Part shown: positions 9,967-18,339 of the stretch, one piece after another
Layout: each line of letters opens with the position of its first letter
How positions within the stretch are numbered: the first letter of the stretch is position 1
From: Amycolatopsis anabasis
GTDB taxonomy: Bacteria > Actinomycetota > Actinomycetes > Mycobacteriales > Pseudonocardiaceae
Direction: 5' to 3'
Assembly: GCF_009765355.1 (NCBI RefSeq)
Contig: NZ_VTHK01000004.1
Span: forward strand, 62,001-126,000
DNA: 64,000 bases
Notes under the pieces: generated by a model
What the model was told of the DNA's origin: nothing
Database searches by the model: none
What the model saw: only the letters and a program-made list of their open reading frames with translations
Program-made: the position numbers and the translations under genes

Positions 9967-11180
9967 CGGCGTTCGGTGTAGCGGCGGGTGGCGACGACGC
10001 CTTCGCCGGTGGCCTCGTCGAAGTGGTACACCTCGCGGCCCCGGACGAAGACGCGCAGCGCGCGGTTCATCACGTCCAGCGGGTCGCCGGACCAGATCGC
10101 CACGTCCGCGTCCAGGCCCGGTTTGAGCGCGCCGATCCGGTCGTCGAGGCCGAGCATGGCGGCCGGGTTCACGGTGAGGGCGCGCAGCGCGGTTTCCGGG
10201 TCCAGGCCCTCCTTGACCGCGAGCGCCGCCTGGTAGACGAGGAAGTTGATGGGGACCACCGGGTGGTCGGTGGTGATCGCCAGCTTGACCCCGGCGCGCG
10301 CCAGGATGCCCGCCGAGCGCAGCGTCCGGTTCCGCAGTTCGACCTTGACCCGGCTGGTGAACAGCGGCCCGAGGATCACCGGGACCTGGTGTTCGGCCAG
10401 CAGATCGGCGATGAGATGCCCCTCGGTGCCGTGGTTGACCACCAGCTTGTAGCCGAACTCCTGGGAGAGCCGGATCGCGGTCACGATGTCGTCGGCGCGG
10501 TGCGTGTGCTGATCCCAGTACAGCTCGCCGTCGAGCACCCTGGTCAGGGCTTCCAGCGTCAGGTCCGTGTCGAACGGCTTGCCCTCGGCGCGCGCGTGGT
10601 CCCGCTGGGCCGCGTAGTTGCGGGCCTTGGTGAACGCCTCCCGGATGATCGCCGCCACCCCGAGCCGCGTCGACGGCGTCTTGTCCTTGTCGCCGTACAC
10701 CCGCTTCGGGTTCTCGCCGAGCGCGCTCTTCACACTCACCGATTCGGCGAACACCATGTCCAGCGCGCTGCGCCCCCAGGTCTTCACGCCGACGGTCTGC
10801 CCGCCGATCGGATTCCCGGAGCCCGGTTTGATCACCACGCTGGTGACCCCACCGGAGAGCGCGTCGTCGAACCCGATCTCGTATGGGTCGATGCCGTCGA
10901 TCGCCCGGAACCGCGCCCCGTTCGGGTCGGTCATCTCGTTGGTGTCGTTGCCGGACCAGCCTTCGCCGTCCTCGTGCACCCCGAGATGCGCGTGCGCGTC
11001 GATGAACCCGGGCAGCACCCACGCCCCGGCCGCGTCGATCAGCTCGGCGTCCTCCGGCACGTCCACATCGCGTTCCGCACCGACCTCGACGATCTTGTCG
11101 TCGGAGATCAGCACCGTGCCGCCGTCGATCGGATCGCCGTCGACGGGGACCACATAGCCACCAATGATCGCGCTCACCAT
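9963..11180 (-). CDS. Amidohydrolase-family metal-dependent hydrolase (imidazolonepropionase-like)
   Basis: 405 residues. The metal-binding HxH of the TIM barrel is in GFIDAHAHLG near residues 58-67. Further conserved elements are VVIKPGSGNPIGG, the barrel His in QHTHRADD and VVNHGTEGH, and the Asp in ITTDHPVVP. The C-terminus LGLDDRIGALKPGLDADVAIWSGDPLD is the usual composite-domain return. It probably hydrolyses a cyclic amide or dipeptide-like bond in the cytoplasm, as no signal peptide is seen. The ATG at 11180 was chosen over longer frames because those are not coding-like. It overlaps Uma2 by 4 bp tail to tail. Confidence 0.87.
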   Translation of the reverse strand: MVSAIIGGYVVPVDGDPIDGGTVLISDDKIVEVGAERDVDVPEDAELIDAAGAWVLPGFIDAHAHLGVHEDGEGWSGNDTNEMTDPNGARFRAIDGIDPYEIGFDDALSGGVTSVVIKPGSGNPIGGQTVGVKTWGRSALDMVFAESVSVKSALGENPKRVYGDKDKTPSTRLGVAAIIREAFTKARNYAAQRDHARAEGKPFDTDLTLEALTRVLDGELYWDQHTHRADDIVTAIRLSQEFGYKLVVNHGTEGHLIADLLAEHQVPVILGPLFTSRVKVELRNRTLRSAGILARAGVKLAITTDHPVVPINFLVYQAALAVKEGLDPETALRALTVNPAAMLGLDDRIGALKPGLDADVAIWSGDPLDVMNRALRVFVRGREVYHFDEATGEGVVATRRYTERR

Positions 11181-11230
11181 GGTTCGACACGCTAACGAAT
11201 GCCGCCGAACGAGTGAACCCGGGTTCTGGA

Positions 11231-12139
11231 TCAAGGTTGCACGCGCACGCCCCAGCTGCCGGTCCAGGACTCGCCGGGTTCGAGGTCGATCAGGTCGGTG
11301 CCCGAGTTCAGCGCGTCCGCCGGGCACGTCATCGGCTCGATCGCCACCGCACGCCCCCGGCCGACCAGATCGTCGGGGGTGAACACCTGGACCCACCGGA
11401 AATCGGGGCCGGTCCACACGTCGACCCATTTGCCCTCGTGGGAAAGGACGTGGTGGTGCAAGCCGTCCTCGCCCGTTTCGAGCCCGCCGAACGTGGTGTC
11501 CAGGACGTTCCCGCCGAGGATCTTGCCCGACCGGAAGTCGTAGCCGGTGCCGTCGACGTCCTGCTCGTCCGCGTACGGCAACTGGTTCGAGTCGTCGAAC
11601 GGCCGCACCCGGGTCGCGGACAGGGTCAGCGTGAGGTCGTCGGTCGGCAGGTCGCCGATGCGGAAGTAGGGGTGCGTGCCCACCCCGACCCCGATCGCGG
11701 ACTCGCCGTCGTTGCGGATCTCGTGCGTCACCGTCAGCCCGCGCGGGGCGACCTCGTAGGTGATCGAGGCGTGCAGCGGCACCGGCCAGCCCGGTTCGCC
11801 GTCGATGGCGATCTCGAACGTGATCGACGATTCGGCGTGCTCGACGAGTTGCCACTCCTTGCGCCTGGTCAGCCCGTGGATGGCGTTGCCGCGGGCGGGT
11901 TCGGTGACCTCGAGCTGCTGCTTTTCGCCCTGGTAGACCCATTCGGCGGCCTTGGTGCGGTTCGGCCAGGGCAGCAGCACCTGCCCGGCGGCCTTGGGCG
12001 GTTTGACGTCGGAGTCGAACGCCTCGACATACGGCACGCCGTTGATCTCGAAGGCCCGCAGGCCCGCGCCGATCTCGGTGACGACCGCGCGAGCACCGCC
12101 GCGGAGCAATTCGAACTGTTCGCCGGTGGGTTCAGCCAT
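11231..12139 (-). CDS. Aldose 1-epimerase family protein
   Basis: 302 residues from the ATG at 12139 (MAEPTGEQFELL); a longer start at 12205 adds residues that do not look native. The galactose-mutarotase fold is recognisable. LPWPNRTKAAEW is the substrate-binding loop, NAIHGL carries the first active-site His, and GTHPYFRIG the second. The C-terminal LEPGESW carries the catalytic Glu. It interconverts alpha and beta anomers of a hexose or related sugar in the cytoplasm. It lies 50 bp downstream of the amidohydrolase start, on the same strand, without a clear functional link. Confidence 0.88.
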   Translation of the reverse strand: MAEPTGEQFELLRGGARAVVTEIGAGLRAFEINGVPYVEAFDSDVKPPKAAGQVLLPWPNRTKAAEWVYQGEKQQLEVTEPARGNAIHGLTRRKEWQLVEHAESSITFEIAIDGEPGWPVPLHASITYEVAPRGLTVTHEIRNDGESAIGVGVGTHPYFRIGDLPTDDLTLTLSATRVRPFDDSNQLPYADEQDVDGTGYDFRSGKILGGNVLDTTFGGLETGEDGLHHHVLSHEGKWVDVWTGPDFRWVQVFTPDDLVGRGRAVAIEPMTCPADALNSGTDLIDLEPGESWTGSWGVRVQP

Positions 12140-12214
12140 ACCCGCCAACCTACCGGCGACCGCTCCCTTATGCGCCCACACCCGCCAGAACGATCTCTGG
12201 TCCATAGTGGACGC

Positions 12215-13072
12215 TCAGGCCCATGATCGCGCGGTTTGCTCCAGTTCCACGATCTCCTTTTCGATGAACGCCACTGCGTCGTCTGGTGACAACGCTGCCG
12301 CGCGCAACCGATCGAATACCTCGCTCACGGCCTTGACCTCCTCGGGTTTCTCGTTTCGCGTTTGACCGGCTGCGTTCTCCTGGTAGAGCAGATCGGGTCC
12401 GCCCGGACCATCGAAGCTGAGAATGACGAAAGCGCCATCCATCCCCTGATGCGATTCGATGCCGTAGGGCATGACTTGCAGCGTGACTGTCGGCAACTCA
12501 GCACAGGCAATGAGGTGGTGCAGTTGCGCACGCATCACCTCCGGCCCGCCGATCGGACGTCGCAGCACCGATTCATCAATGATCGCGTGCAGTCGGATCG
12601 GAGTCTCAGTGTCGTGTAAACGCCGCCGCCGGTACAGGCGCGCCTTGATCTCATTCTCCCGTTTCTGCTCGGTATAAGTGCCCATGCTGCGAAACAGAGT
12701 GCGCATATAGTCCTCATCCTGAAGCAGCCCGGGTACGAACGCGAGCTGCCAGGTCCGCACCGCGCTCGCCTCGGTTTCCAGTTCGAGGTATCCCGTTCCC
12801 TTGAGTCCGAAGTCCAGCCACCATCCCTTCCTCTTCGCCTTGCGCGACAGATCGAGCAGTGAATCGTCGCGTTGGTCGTAGATGTCCATCATCGAGCGGA
12901 GAAGATGGACATTGGCATGGGTCTCGCCTTTCTCCACTCGGTGCAGGCTTGTGCGAGTGAGATCCAGCTTCGCTGCCGCCTCCTCCAAGGTCATGCCTGC
13001 TTGTTCCCGGAGCCGCCGGACCTTGCGACCGAGTCGAACCTTGCCCAATGGCGGCGTGGTGCGTGTCGACAC
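12215..13072 (-). CDS. XRE regulator with DUF5753 (Scr1/toxin-antitoxin-like type), orphan
   Basis: 285 residues. An N-terminal HTH_31 domain (LREQAGMTLEEAAAKLDLTR, about residues 21-40) is followed by the large C-terminal DUF5753 domain. Family marks are FVPGLLQDEDYMRTLF, ESVLRRPIGGPEVM, LQVMPYGIESHQGMDGAF and LLYQEN. In actinomycetes such genes nearly always precede a DUF397 gene; here no DUF397 frame follows and the next gene is aldose epimerase. Codon 152 (12617-12619, minus strand) is the rare leucine codon TTA. Two exact CGTAAC repeats 10 bp apart lie immediately upstream. Confidence 0.87.
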   Translation of the reverse strand: MSTRTTPPLGKVRLGRKVRRLREQAGMTLEEAAAKLDLTRTSLHRVEKGETHANVHLLRSMMDIYDQRDDSLLDLSRKAKRKGWWLDFGLKGTGYLELETEASAVRTWQLAFVPGLLQDEDYMRTLFRSMGTYTEQKRENEIKARLYRRRRLHDTETPIRLHAIIDESVLRRPIGGPEVMRAQLHHLIACAELPTVTLQVMPYGIESHQGMDGAFVILSFDGPGGPDLLYQENAAGQTRNEKPEEVKAVSEVFDRLRAAALSPDDAVAFIEKEIVELEQTARSWA

Positions 13073-13096
13073 GTTCGTAACCTCCCGTAACCGAAC
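13073..13096. promoter_or_regulatory. Repeat upstream of the DUF5753 regulator
   Basis: GTTCG (13073-13077) and CGAAC (13092-13096) form an inverted pair enclosing two direct CGTAAC copies (13076-13081 and 13086-13091) spaced exactly 10 bp apart. It abuts the start at 13072 and could be an autoregulatory site. Confidence 0.35.
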
Positions 13097-13151
13097 GATC
13101 GCACCATGATGACATTCGGGGCCGACAAAACCGGGAATTCCGGTTTAACTA

Positions 13152-13159
13152 GACCGGTC
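13152..13159. promoter_or_regulatory. LmrA/YxaF-type TetR operator core
   Basis: GACCGGTC is a perfect 8-bp palindrome inside ACTAGACCGGTCGTCATAGT, 26 bp before the TetR ATG. TAGACC/GGTCTA-like sites are the established operators of the LmrA/QacR TetR subgroup to which the downstream protein belongs. Confidence 0.55.
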
Positions 13160-13185
13160 GTCATAGTTTGGGCTACCGTCGGCGC

Positions 13186-13746
13186 ATGGCTCGGCGGACC
13201 GACACTCGGCAGCGGATGATCGACACCGCGGCCGATCTCTTCCACACCCAGGGTTACCACGCCACCGGGTTGAACCAGCTGGTCAGCGCGGGTGGCGCGC
13301 CCAAGGGGTCGCTGTACTTCCACTTCCCCGGCGGCAAGGAGCAGCTCGCCGCCGAGGCGCTCGCGAGGTCCGGCGAGCAACTGTGCGAAGCGCTGCGAGC
13401 CCTGCTCGCCGACGATGACCTCGATGCGGTGTTCGCGGCACTGGAGCAGAACCTGATCGACTCGGACTTCCAGCGCGGGTGTCCGCTCGCGACGGTCGCG
13501 CTGGACGCGGCGGGGAGCGAGCGGATCCGGGAGGCGTGCGTGAGCGGCTACTCGTCCTGGCATGCCGTGATCGCGGAATTCCTTACCAGGCAAGGAATCA
13601 AGAAGGCACGGGCGAGAGAACTGGGCACGGTCGCGCTCGCTTCGATCGAGGGCGCCCTCTTACTGGCGAAGATCCAGCGCGACCTCGCCCCACTCCGAGC
13701 GGTCGCCAAGCACCTGCGTACCACCCTCGAAAAGGAGTCGGCCTGA
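13186..13746 (+). CDS. TetR-family regulator, LmrA/YxaF subgroup, with a TTA codon
   Basis: 186 residues from the ATG at 13186 (MARRTDTRQRMID). The HTH spans LFHTQGYHATGLNQLVSAGG and APKGSLYFHFPGGKEQLA; the G-L-N-Q and P-K-G-S-L-Y-F-H-F-P phrases mark the LmrA/YxaF subgroup. Codon 159 (13660-13662) is TTA, which in streptomycete-like genomes makes translation depend on the rare bldA tRNA. Its stop overlaps the ATG of the MBL-fold gene (TGATG), so it probably controls that gene and itself through the GACCGGTC site at 13152. Confidence 0.87.
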   Translation: MARRTDTRQRMIDTAADLFHTQGYHATGLNQLVSAGGAPKGSLYFHFPGGKEQLAAEALARSGEQLCEALRALLADDDLDAVFAALEQNLIDSDFQRGCPLATVALDAAGSERIREACVSGYSSWHAVIAEFLTRQGIKKARARELGTVALASIEGALLLAKIQRDLAPLRAVAKHLRTTLEKESA

Positions 13747-14591
13747 TGCGCATCCACCACCTCAACTGCGGCACCATGCGCCCCTTCGGCGGGCGGCTCA
13801 TCGACGGCACCGGCGGCCCGCTGCACCGGGCCGAGATGGTCTGCCACTGCCTGCTGATCGAGCACGATTCCGGGCTGGTGCTGGTGGACACCGGGATGGG
13901 CGAGCAGGGCGTCCGGCGGCCCGCCGAATGGCTGGGCAAACCCTTCCTCCGGCTGACCAATCCGGTCAACGCGGCGGCGGAAACCGCTGTCCGGCAAGTG
14001 GAAAAGCTCGGCTACCGGGCCGAGGACGTGCGGGACATCGTGCTCACGCACCTCGACCTGGACCACGCGGGCGGGCTCGCCGACTTCCCGCACGCGACCG
14101 TGCACGTGTACGCCGAGGAACTCCGCTCGCTCACCTCGCCGCGGGATTTCCGGGAGCGCACCAGGTACCGGCCGATCCAGTTCGAGCACGGGCCGAAGTG
14201 GGAAAGCTACGGGGATTTCGGCGAAGACTGGTTCGGGTTCGACGCGGTTCGGGACCTGAAGGGGCTGCCGCCGGAGATCCTGATCGTGCCGCTCGCCGGG
14301 CACACGCGCGGGCATGCGGGGGTCGCGGTGGACAGCGGCGACGGCTGGCTGCTGAACGCCGGGGACTCCTACTTCTTCCACGGGCAGATGGATCCGGTGC
14401 GGCCGCACCGGCCGGTCGGGCTGGCAGCGTTCGAAACCTTCGTGCAGACCGTGCGCGGGCCGCGGCTGGAGAACCAGCGGCGGCTGGCCGAACTCGTGCG
14501 GGACCACCGCGACGAGGTGACCGTGTTCTCCGCGCACAGCCCGGTCGAACTGCGTGCGCTCAGGCGGGTTGCTCCTTCTTCGACTTCGTGA
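13746..14591 (+). CDS. MBL-fold hydrolase, AHL-lactonase-like
   Basis: 281 residues. The metal-binding motif is HLDLDHAGG, a variant of HxHxDH with Asp in place of the second His. LVDTGMGEQG and PLAGHTRGHAGV supply further metal ligands and LNAGDSYFF another Asp. The overall pattern is that of the N-acyl homoserine lactonase/quorum-quenching branch of the metallo-beta-lactamase superfamily. The substrate is unproven; lactone hydrolysis is an inference. The TGATG overlap with the TetR gene shows co-expression. The 3' end runs 32 bp into the end of the oppositely oriented permease gene. Confidence 0.85.
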   Translation: MRIHHLNCGTMRPFGGRLIDGTGGPLHRAEMVCHCLLIEHDSGLVLVDTGMGEQGVRRPAEWLGKPFLRLTNPVNAAAETAVRQVEKLGYRAEDVRDIVLTHLDLDHAGGLADFPHATVHVYAEELRSLTSPRDFRERTRYRPIQFEHGPKWESYGDFGEDWFGFDAVRDLKGLPPEILIVPLAGHTRGHAGVAVDSGDGWLLNAGDSYFFHGQMDPVRPHRPVGLAAFETFVQTVRGPRLENQRRLAELVRDHRDEVTVFSAHSPVELRALRRVAPSSTS

Positions 14592-15918
14592 CCCGCAGGA
14601 AGACCCAGTTGAGCAGCCACAGCGCCACGCCGATGCCGAGCAGGGTCCCGGCGTAGGCGTACTCCTTGGGGTCGCGGCCGGTGACCGGGCTGGCGAAGAA
14701 CGCGCACGAGATCGCGCCGAGGATCGGGACCCAGGTCGGCGCGCGGAAATGCTTGTGCTCCACCTTCTCCCTGCGCAGCACCAGAACCGAGATGTTGACC
14801 AGCGCGAAGACGGTCAGCAGCAGCAACGAGGTCGTGCCGCCGAGGCTTTCGATCTTCAACGCGCTGACCAGGCCGACCGCGAGCAGGCTGGTGAACACGA
14901 TCGCGATCCACGGCGTGCGGCGGAACGGGTGCACGGTGGCGAACTGCTTCGGGATGATGTTCTCGTTCGCCATGCCGTAGACGAGACGGCTGGCCATCAG
15001 CATGTTGATCAGCGCCGAGTTGATCACGGCGAACAGCGCGATCCCGGAGAACAGCAGCGGCGGGAAGCCCGGCGCGCCGGTCTTCACCACGTCGAGCAGC
15101 GGGGCCGTGGTCGACGAGAGCTTGTCGACCGGCAGCAGCAGCGAGGAGGCGAGTGCGACCAGCAGGTAGATGATCCCGCAGATGACGATTCCGCCGAGCA
15201 TGGCCTTGGGGAAGATCTTGACCGGGTTCTTGCACTCCTCGGCCATGTTCACCGAGTCCTCGAACCCGACCATCGCGTAGAACGCGAGCGCGGTCGCCGC
15301 GGTGACGCCGAAGAACGCGCCGCCCTCGGTGTCGAACTCCAGCAGGCGGCCCGGATCGCCCCGGCCTTCCAGCACCGCGAAGAAGCCGATCGCGATGACG
15401 ATCAGCAGGCCGCTCAGCTCGATCGCGGTGAGCACCACGTTGAGCTTCACCGATTCGTTGACCCCGCGGAAGTTGATCAGCGCGAGGACCGCGATGAACA
15501 CGATCGCGACGATCAGCGAGGGCGCGTGCACGAACTCCTGCAGGTACTTCCCGCTGAAGCCCTGCGCGGCGACCCCGGCCGAGGTGAGGCCCGAGCACAT
15601 GACCGCGAAGGCGACGATGAACGTCAGGAACTGGATGCCGAACGCGCGGTTGACGTACAGCGCGGCGCCGGCCGCCCGCGGGTACTTCCCGACCAGTTCC
15701 AGATAGCTGAACGCGGTCAGGAAGGCGACAAAGAACGCGATCAGGAACGGCAGCCAGAGCGCTCCGCCGACGTGCCCGGCGACCTTGCCGGTCAGCGTGT
15801 AGATGCTGGCGCCGAGGATGTCCCCGACCACGAACAGCATGAGCAGCTTGGGGCCCATGACCCGCTTGAGCTCAGGCTCCCCGGTTTCCTCGTGCGGTGG
15901 TGTCGTCACCTCAGCCAT
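14560..15918 (-). CDS. APC-superfamily amino-acid permease
   Basis: 452 residues from the ATG at 15918 (MAEVTTPPHEETG). Twelve hydrophobic segments are visible. The first, LLMLFVVGDILGASIYTLTG, holds the unwound G-D-I-L-G-A-S-I motif where substrate binds in APC transporters. YAMVGFEDSVNMAEECKNP is the conserved helix-6/loop signature. It should import or exchange an amino acid or amine at the cytoplasmic membrane; the substrate is not predictable. A longer in-frame start at 15990 has no ribosome site. Confidence 0.88.
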   Translation of the reverse strand: MAEVTTPPHEETGEPELKRVMGPKLLMLFVVGDILGASIYTLTGKVAGHVGGALWLPFLIAFFVAFLTAFSYLELVGKYPRAAGAALYVNRAFGIQFLTFIVAFAVMCSGLTSAGVAAQGFSGKYLQEFVHAPSLIVAIVFIAVLALINFRGVNESVKLNVVLTAIELSGLLIVIAIGFFAVLEGRGDPGRLLEFDTEGGAFFGVTAATALAFYAMVGFEDSVNMAEECKNPVKIFPKAMLGGIVICGIIYLLVALASSLLLPVDKLSSTTAPLLDVVKTGAPGFPPLLFSGIALFAVINSALINMLMASRLVYGMANENIIPKQFATVHPFRRTPWIAIVFTSLLAVGLVSALKIESLGGTTSLLLLTVFALVNISVLVLRREKVEHKHFRAPTWVPILGAISCAFFASPVTGRDPKEYAYAGTLLGIGVALWLLNWVFLRVTKSKKEQPA

Positions 15919-15982
15919 GCCGGGAGAGTGTGCCCGATCCCGGTCCGCGGTGAAAGTACCGGTTTGGGGTGCGAACGAGTGG

Positions 15983-17269
15983 TTATCCAACCGGAACGCG
16001 GTATCGCCAGAACGCGGGCAGCAGGATCACCGCGACGATGACTAGGACAATCACCAGCACCCCGCCCCCGGTGGCCGCGGCGGCGGTGCCGACCCCGGCG
16101 GCGGCCCAGCCGTGCGTGAGATCGGCCAGGCGCGGGCCGCCCGCGACGACCACGGTGAACGCGCCCTGCATGCGGCCGCGCATCTCGTCGGTCGCGGCGG
16201 TCTGCAGGATGGCCGTGCGGTAGACGGCGCTCACCATGTCGGACGCGCCGCCGAGGGCCAGGAAGACGACCGCGAGCCACAGTGAATCGGCCAGCCCGAA
16301 GCCGATCACCGACGCGCCCCAGGCGCAGATCGCCACGGCCACCGCGACGCCCTGCCGCTTGACGCGGCTCACCCAGCCGGAGAACAGGCCGATCACCATC
16401 GACCCGACCGGGATCGCGGCGAACAGCCAGCCCAGCGCGAGCCCGCCGCCGTGCGGGTCGCCGAAGGTGCGCTCGGCCATCTCGGGGAACAGGGCGCGGG
16501 GCATGCCCGCGACCATCGCGATGACGTCCAGGATGAACGAGGCGAGCAGGACCTTCTGGGTCGCCATGTAGCGGAAACCGTCGAACACGTCCCGCAGCCC
16601 GGCCCGGCGGACCTGCCCGGACAGCGGCGGGAGCGGGGGCAGCCGCCAGACCGCGTAGAGCGCGGCGAGCAGGGCGAACGTGTCGATCAGGTACAGAGTG
16701 GACAGTCCGAGCACGGGCATCAGCGAGCCGGCGGCCATCGGGCCGAACACCGCGCCGAACGCCATGACCGTGCTGCCCAGCGCGCTCGCCGACGGGAGCA
16801 GTTCCACCGGGACCAGGCGGGCGATGACCGCGCCGCGGGTCGGCATGTTGACCGCGTAGAACGCCTGGTTGAGGCCGAGCAGCGCGAGGACGAGCCAGAC
16901 CGAGTTGATCCCGAGGAACGCCTGCAGCCAGAGCAGCGCGGAGATCACCGCGACCCCGGCGTTGCTGACCAGGAGGAGTTTGCGGCGGTCGACGGTGTCC
17001 GCGATCGCGCCGCCCCAGAGGCCGAAGACGAGCAGCGGGACCAGGGCGACGATGCCGGTCAGGCCGACGTAGGCCGACGAGCCGGTGATGTCGAAGACCT
17101 GCTTGGGCACGGCGACCGCGGTGAGCTGGCTGCCGATGCCGGTGACCGCGGTGGACGCCCAGAGCCGCCGGAACGCCGGGATCCGCAGTGGCCGGGTGTC
17201 GGCCACGATCGACCCCAGGACTCGGCGTCTCGGTTTACTCTCCGTGTCGACTTCGGTAGCCACGACCAA
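15983..17269 (-). CDS. MFS transporter (DHA3/enterobactin-exporter-like)
   Basis: 428 residues if the TTG at 17269 is used; the GTG at 17263 is an equally possible, perhaps leaderless, start because TAAGCT sits 8 nt before it. Twelve membrane segments follow a cytoplasmic RIPAFRRLWAS lead. The helix 2-3 loop GGAIADTVDRRKLLL is the MFS motif A. MRGRMQGAF in the second half is typical of the exporter subgroup also seen at 58970. Probably a proton-driven exporter; substrate unknown. A 13-bp palindrome overlaps the promoter region. Confidence 0.87.
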   Translation of the reverse strand: MVVATEVDTESKPRRRVLGSIVADTRPLRIPAFRRLWASTAVTGIGSQLTAVAVPKQVFDITGSSAYVGLTGIVALVPLLVFGLWGGAIADTVDRRKLLLVSNAGVAVISALLWLQAFLGINSVWLVLALLGLNQAFYAVNMPTRGAVIARLVPVELLPSASALGSTVMAFGAVFGPMAAGSLMPVLGLSTLYLIDTFALLAALYAVWRLPPLPPLSGQVRRAGLRDVFDGFRYMATQKVLLASFILDVIAMVAGMPRALFPEMAERTFGDPHGGGLALGWLFAAIPVGSMVIGLFSGWVSRVKRQGVAVAVAICAWGASVIGFGLADSLWLAVVFLALGGASDMVSAVYRTAILQTAATDEMRGRMQGAFTVVVAGGPRLADLTHGWAAAGVGTAAAATGGGVLVIVLVIVAVILLPAFWRYRVPVG

Positions 17270-17274
17270 CTAGC

Positions 17275-17287
17275 TTAGCGGCGCTAA
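17275..17287. promoter_or_regulatory. MarR/GntR-like operator in front of the MFS gene
   Basis: TTAGCG-G-CGCTAA is a perfect inverted repeat ending 6 bp before the TTG start and overlapping the probable -10 region. TTAGC/GCTAA half-sites resemble the TTAG half-site near the MarR gene at 60.77 kb. No regulator gene lies beside this exporter. Confidence 0.5.
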
Positions 17288-17325
17288 CTATCCACTGGCG
17301 CGTGATTTTCCTCGCCGGGCGCGAT

Positions 17326-17402
17326 AGGAAGGGACCTTTGCTCTCGAATAACCGGAGTAAAGGTCCCTCGCTCCCGCCAGACCGGAGTAAAGGTCCCTTC
17401 CT
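17326..17402. terminator. Triplicated AAAGGTCCCT repeat forming a terminator after pdxH
   Basis: AGGAAGGGACCTTTGCTC (17326-17343) pairs with GAGTAAAGGTCCCTTCCT (17385-17402), 17 of 18 positions complementary. A third copy in the same orientation as the second (GGAGTAAAGGTCCCT, 17354-17368) lies between them, so two alternative stems are possible. It lies 18 bp past the pdxH stop on the minus strand. Confidence 0.6.
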
Positions 17403-17419
17403 GCCGCCGCGCGAGCAGG

Positions 17420-18112
17420 TCAGGGGGCGACGCGTTCGATGTGCCAGCCGTCGTCGTTGCGCACGTAGCGGAGCCGGTCGTGCATGCGGTCCTCCCTGCC
17501 CTGCCAGAACTCGACCACGTCGGGCCGGATCCGCCACCCGCCCCAGTGCGGCGGGGGCGGGATCTCCTCGGCTTCGGCGAACCGGCGCTCGATGGCGTGC
17601 AGCGCGTTGTCCAGGGCGCGGCGGCCGTCGACCACCCGCGACTGCGGCGAGGCCCAGGCGCCGATCTGCGAACCGCGCGGGCGCGAGGCCCAGTAGGCGG
17701 CGGTCTCCTTCGCGTCGACCTTCTCCACCTCGCCGCGGACGTTGACCTGGCGGTGCAGCGGGTACCACGGGAACGTCACCGACGCGTACCGGGTGACGGT
17801 CAGGTCGTGGCTCTTGTTCGAGGTGTAGTTGGTGTAGAAGACCACGCCGCGCTGGTCCAGACCCTTGCACAGGACCGTGCGGGAGGACGGGTGCCCTTCG
17901 GGGTCGGCGGTGGCGAGGACCATCGCGTTCGGTTCGGCGATGCCCGCGGAGATCGCGTGGTCGAGCCAGTTCTGCAACTGCTCGGTCCAGGTATCGGCCA
18001 GGGACGACTCGTCGAACGCGGCACTGTCATAGGCCACCCGCATGCCCGGTAGCCGTACGGCCACATCGGACACACCGTTCGCGTTCTCAGCCTCCGACCG
18101 GCTCACTGTCAT
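17420..18112 (-). CDS. pdxH: Pyridoxamine 5'-phosphate oxidase
   Basis: 230 residues. The enzyme oxidises pyridoxamine or pyridoxine 5'-phosphate to pyridoxal phosphate with FMN. Conserved elements in order are NAMVLATADPEGHPSSRTVL, GVVFYTNYTSNKS, FPWYPLHRQVNVRGEVEK, YWASRPRGSQIGAWAS and the C-terminal DRLRYVRNDDGWHIERVAP. The ATG at 18112 was chosen because GGAGG lies 6 nt upstream; a TTG 6 bp earlier is less likely. No other vitamin B6 gene is adjacent. Confidence 0.95.
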   Translation of the reverse strand: MTVSRSEAENANGVSDVAVRLPGMRVAYDSAAFDESSLADTWTEQLQNWLDHAISAGIAEPNAMVLATADPEGHPSSRTVLCKGLDQRGVVFYTNYTSNKSHDLTVTRYASVTFPWYPLHRQVNVRGEVEKVDAKETAAYWASRPRGSQIGAWASPQSRVVDGRRALDNALHAIERRFAEAEEIPPPPHWGGWRIRPDVVEFWQGREDRMHDRLRYVRNDDGWHIERVAP

Positions 18113-18339
18113 CGCCAACCTCCGCGCCCGCCTCCGGGATCTCCGATTACCGGCTTATCCAGCCGACGGTAGGGCCTGCGAAGCGGCGGGGGAACCACCT
18201 GGATGGTGACAACCACCACCCTGTTGACGCACCGGAAGCCGCCAGAAGTTACACAGCGCTTACCTGCGGCCGTTCCAGGTGAAAATTTCGGTTCCTAGCG
18301 TCGCGCTGCTCCCACCCCTGCCGGAGAGCTGGAGGCAGC

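Noticed and set aside
14554-16041. Plus-strand 495-residue frame antisense to the APC permease
   Set aside because: Low-complexity Arg/Glu/Asp-rich translation with no domain; the permease on the other strand is convincing.
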